A DNA stretch of 64,000 bases from Gymnogyps californianus (Eukaryota > Chordata > Aves > Accipitriformes > Cathartidae), in NCBI RefSeq assembly GCF_018139145.2, contig NC_059471.1, forward strand, positions 97,838,914 through 97,902,913. Reading direction: 5' to 3'. The position numbers and the translations under genes are program-made. Positions 63,529-64,000 of the stretch are shown in pieces. The notes beneath the pieces are model-generated. The model made no database searches. It saw nothing but the letters and a program-made list of their open reading frames with translations, and was not told the DNA's origin. Each line of letters begins with the position of its first letter. Positions within the stretch are counted from its first letter, which is position 1.

Positions 63529-64000
63529 CTGCAGCCAGGAACAGATAGGTTATTGGCTTGGTAAATATCACTTTACTTTACGATACATTGCAGAGTGAAT
63601 TTTCTCCTTGCAAGCATCGAATAATTGCAGAGCCCTCTTGTTAAGATGAAAGAAAGATGTTCAAAGATTGCATTATTAAAGAGAGTGCAAGAGGGGAGAC
63701 AGAGAGGTTCTGAAAGCTTTTTGAAGTAGACAGATTGCTGTTGACTTCATAGGTTTTGTGCAGGGCTTTGAATCACACCAGCTCTCTTTTGTAATTGTGA
63801 TTCATGCGTATCATAGCAAACCCTTCTCACAAAAAAGTATTGCCATTTTTCTAATTCAGCTGGGATATGTTCTAAAGCTCAATGAAATCAGTGGGAGTTT
63901 TTCCACTGACTCCAGAGGCCCTAGCTGTACAGAAATGGATCAGGCCCTAGCTGTATAGAACATGACAGCAGATAATAGGAGATCCTTAAAGAAACATTTA
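63529..64000 (-). other. PDE9A intron (continues beyond window)
   Basis: No exon is seen. Near 63880-63960 there is an old-repeat-like phrase (aatcagtgggagtttttcca) followed by a 19-base unit, aggccctagctgtayagaa, repeated at 63916-63934 and 63942-63960. Confidence 0.7.

Overview
This is a vertebrate nuclear window, almost certainly avian. It has split genes with GT/AG introns, two CR1 LINE copies of the bird/reptile type, a GC-rich CpG-island promoter, and three genes whose order matches human 21q22.3 in inverted orientation. I cannot name the species from sequence alone. There are no bacterial features, CRISPR arrays or tRNA genes that I can support.

Layout. (1) Positions 7-9356, minus strand: NDUFV3, an accessory subunit of mitochondrial complex I. 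The first coding exon, the long Ser/acid-rich cassette exon and the terminal exon are clear. The short second exon is only tentatively placed. Its last intron carries a CR1 element and an unidentified degenerate coding-like stretch. (2) Positions about 8860-10570: a CpG island that forms a head-to-head promoter for NDUFV3 and WDR4. It contains a perfect NRF1 palindrome, YY1-like and GC-box sites, and an uninterrupted run of 56 G. (3) Positions 10217-30209, plus strand: a complete WDR4 gene in 11 coding exons. The exons join in frame to 421 codons. WDR4 is the WD40 partner of METTL1 in the tRNA m7G46 methyltransferase. (4) Positions 30210-52269: WDR4 3' UTR and a long tail-to-tail intergenic region with no gene I can support. 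It has GC-rich patches, a tandem POU-octamer site and other possible regulatory DNA. (5) Positions 52270-63528, minus strand: the last nine coding exons of PDE9A. They encode the whole catalytic domain of the cGMP-specific phosphodiesterase 9A. The upstream exons lie beyond 64000. A long, old CR1/L3-like LINE sits in one PDE9A intron.

The three genes do not form a pathway. NDUFV3 and WDR4 share a promoter region, which fits joint housekeeping control of a respiratory-chain subunit and a tRNA modification factor. PDE9A is a separate, convergently transcribed cGMP-signalling gene. I did not find a previously undescribed system. The points most worth checking are the 56-G run, the tandem 3' splice sites of WDR4 exon 9, the missing NDUFV3 exon 2, and the unidentified coding-like fragment near 1.8-2.4 kb. 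Exon boundaries were set by hand from reading frame, splice dinucleotides, phase and remembered human family sequence. No alignment was run.
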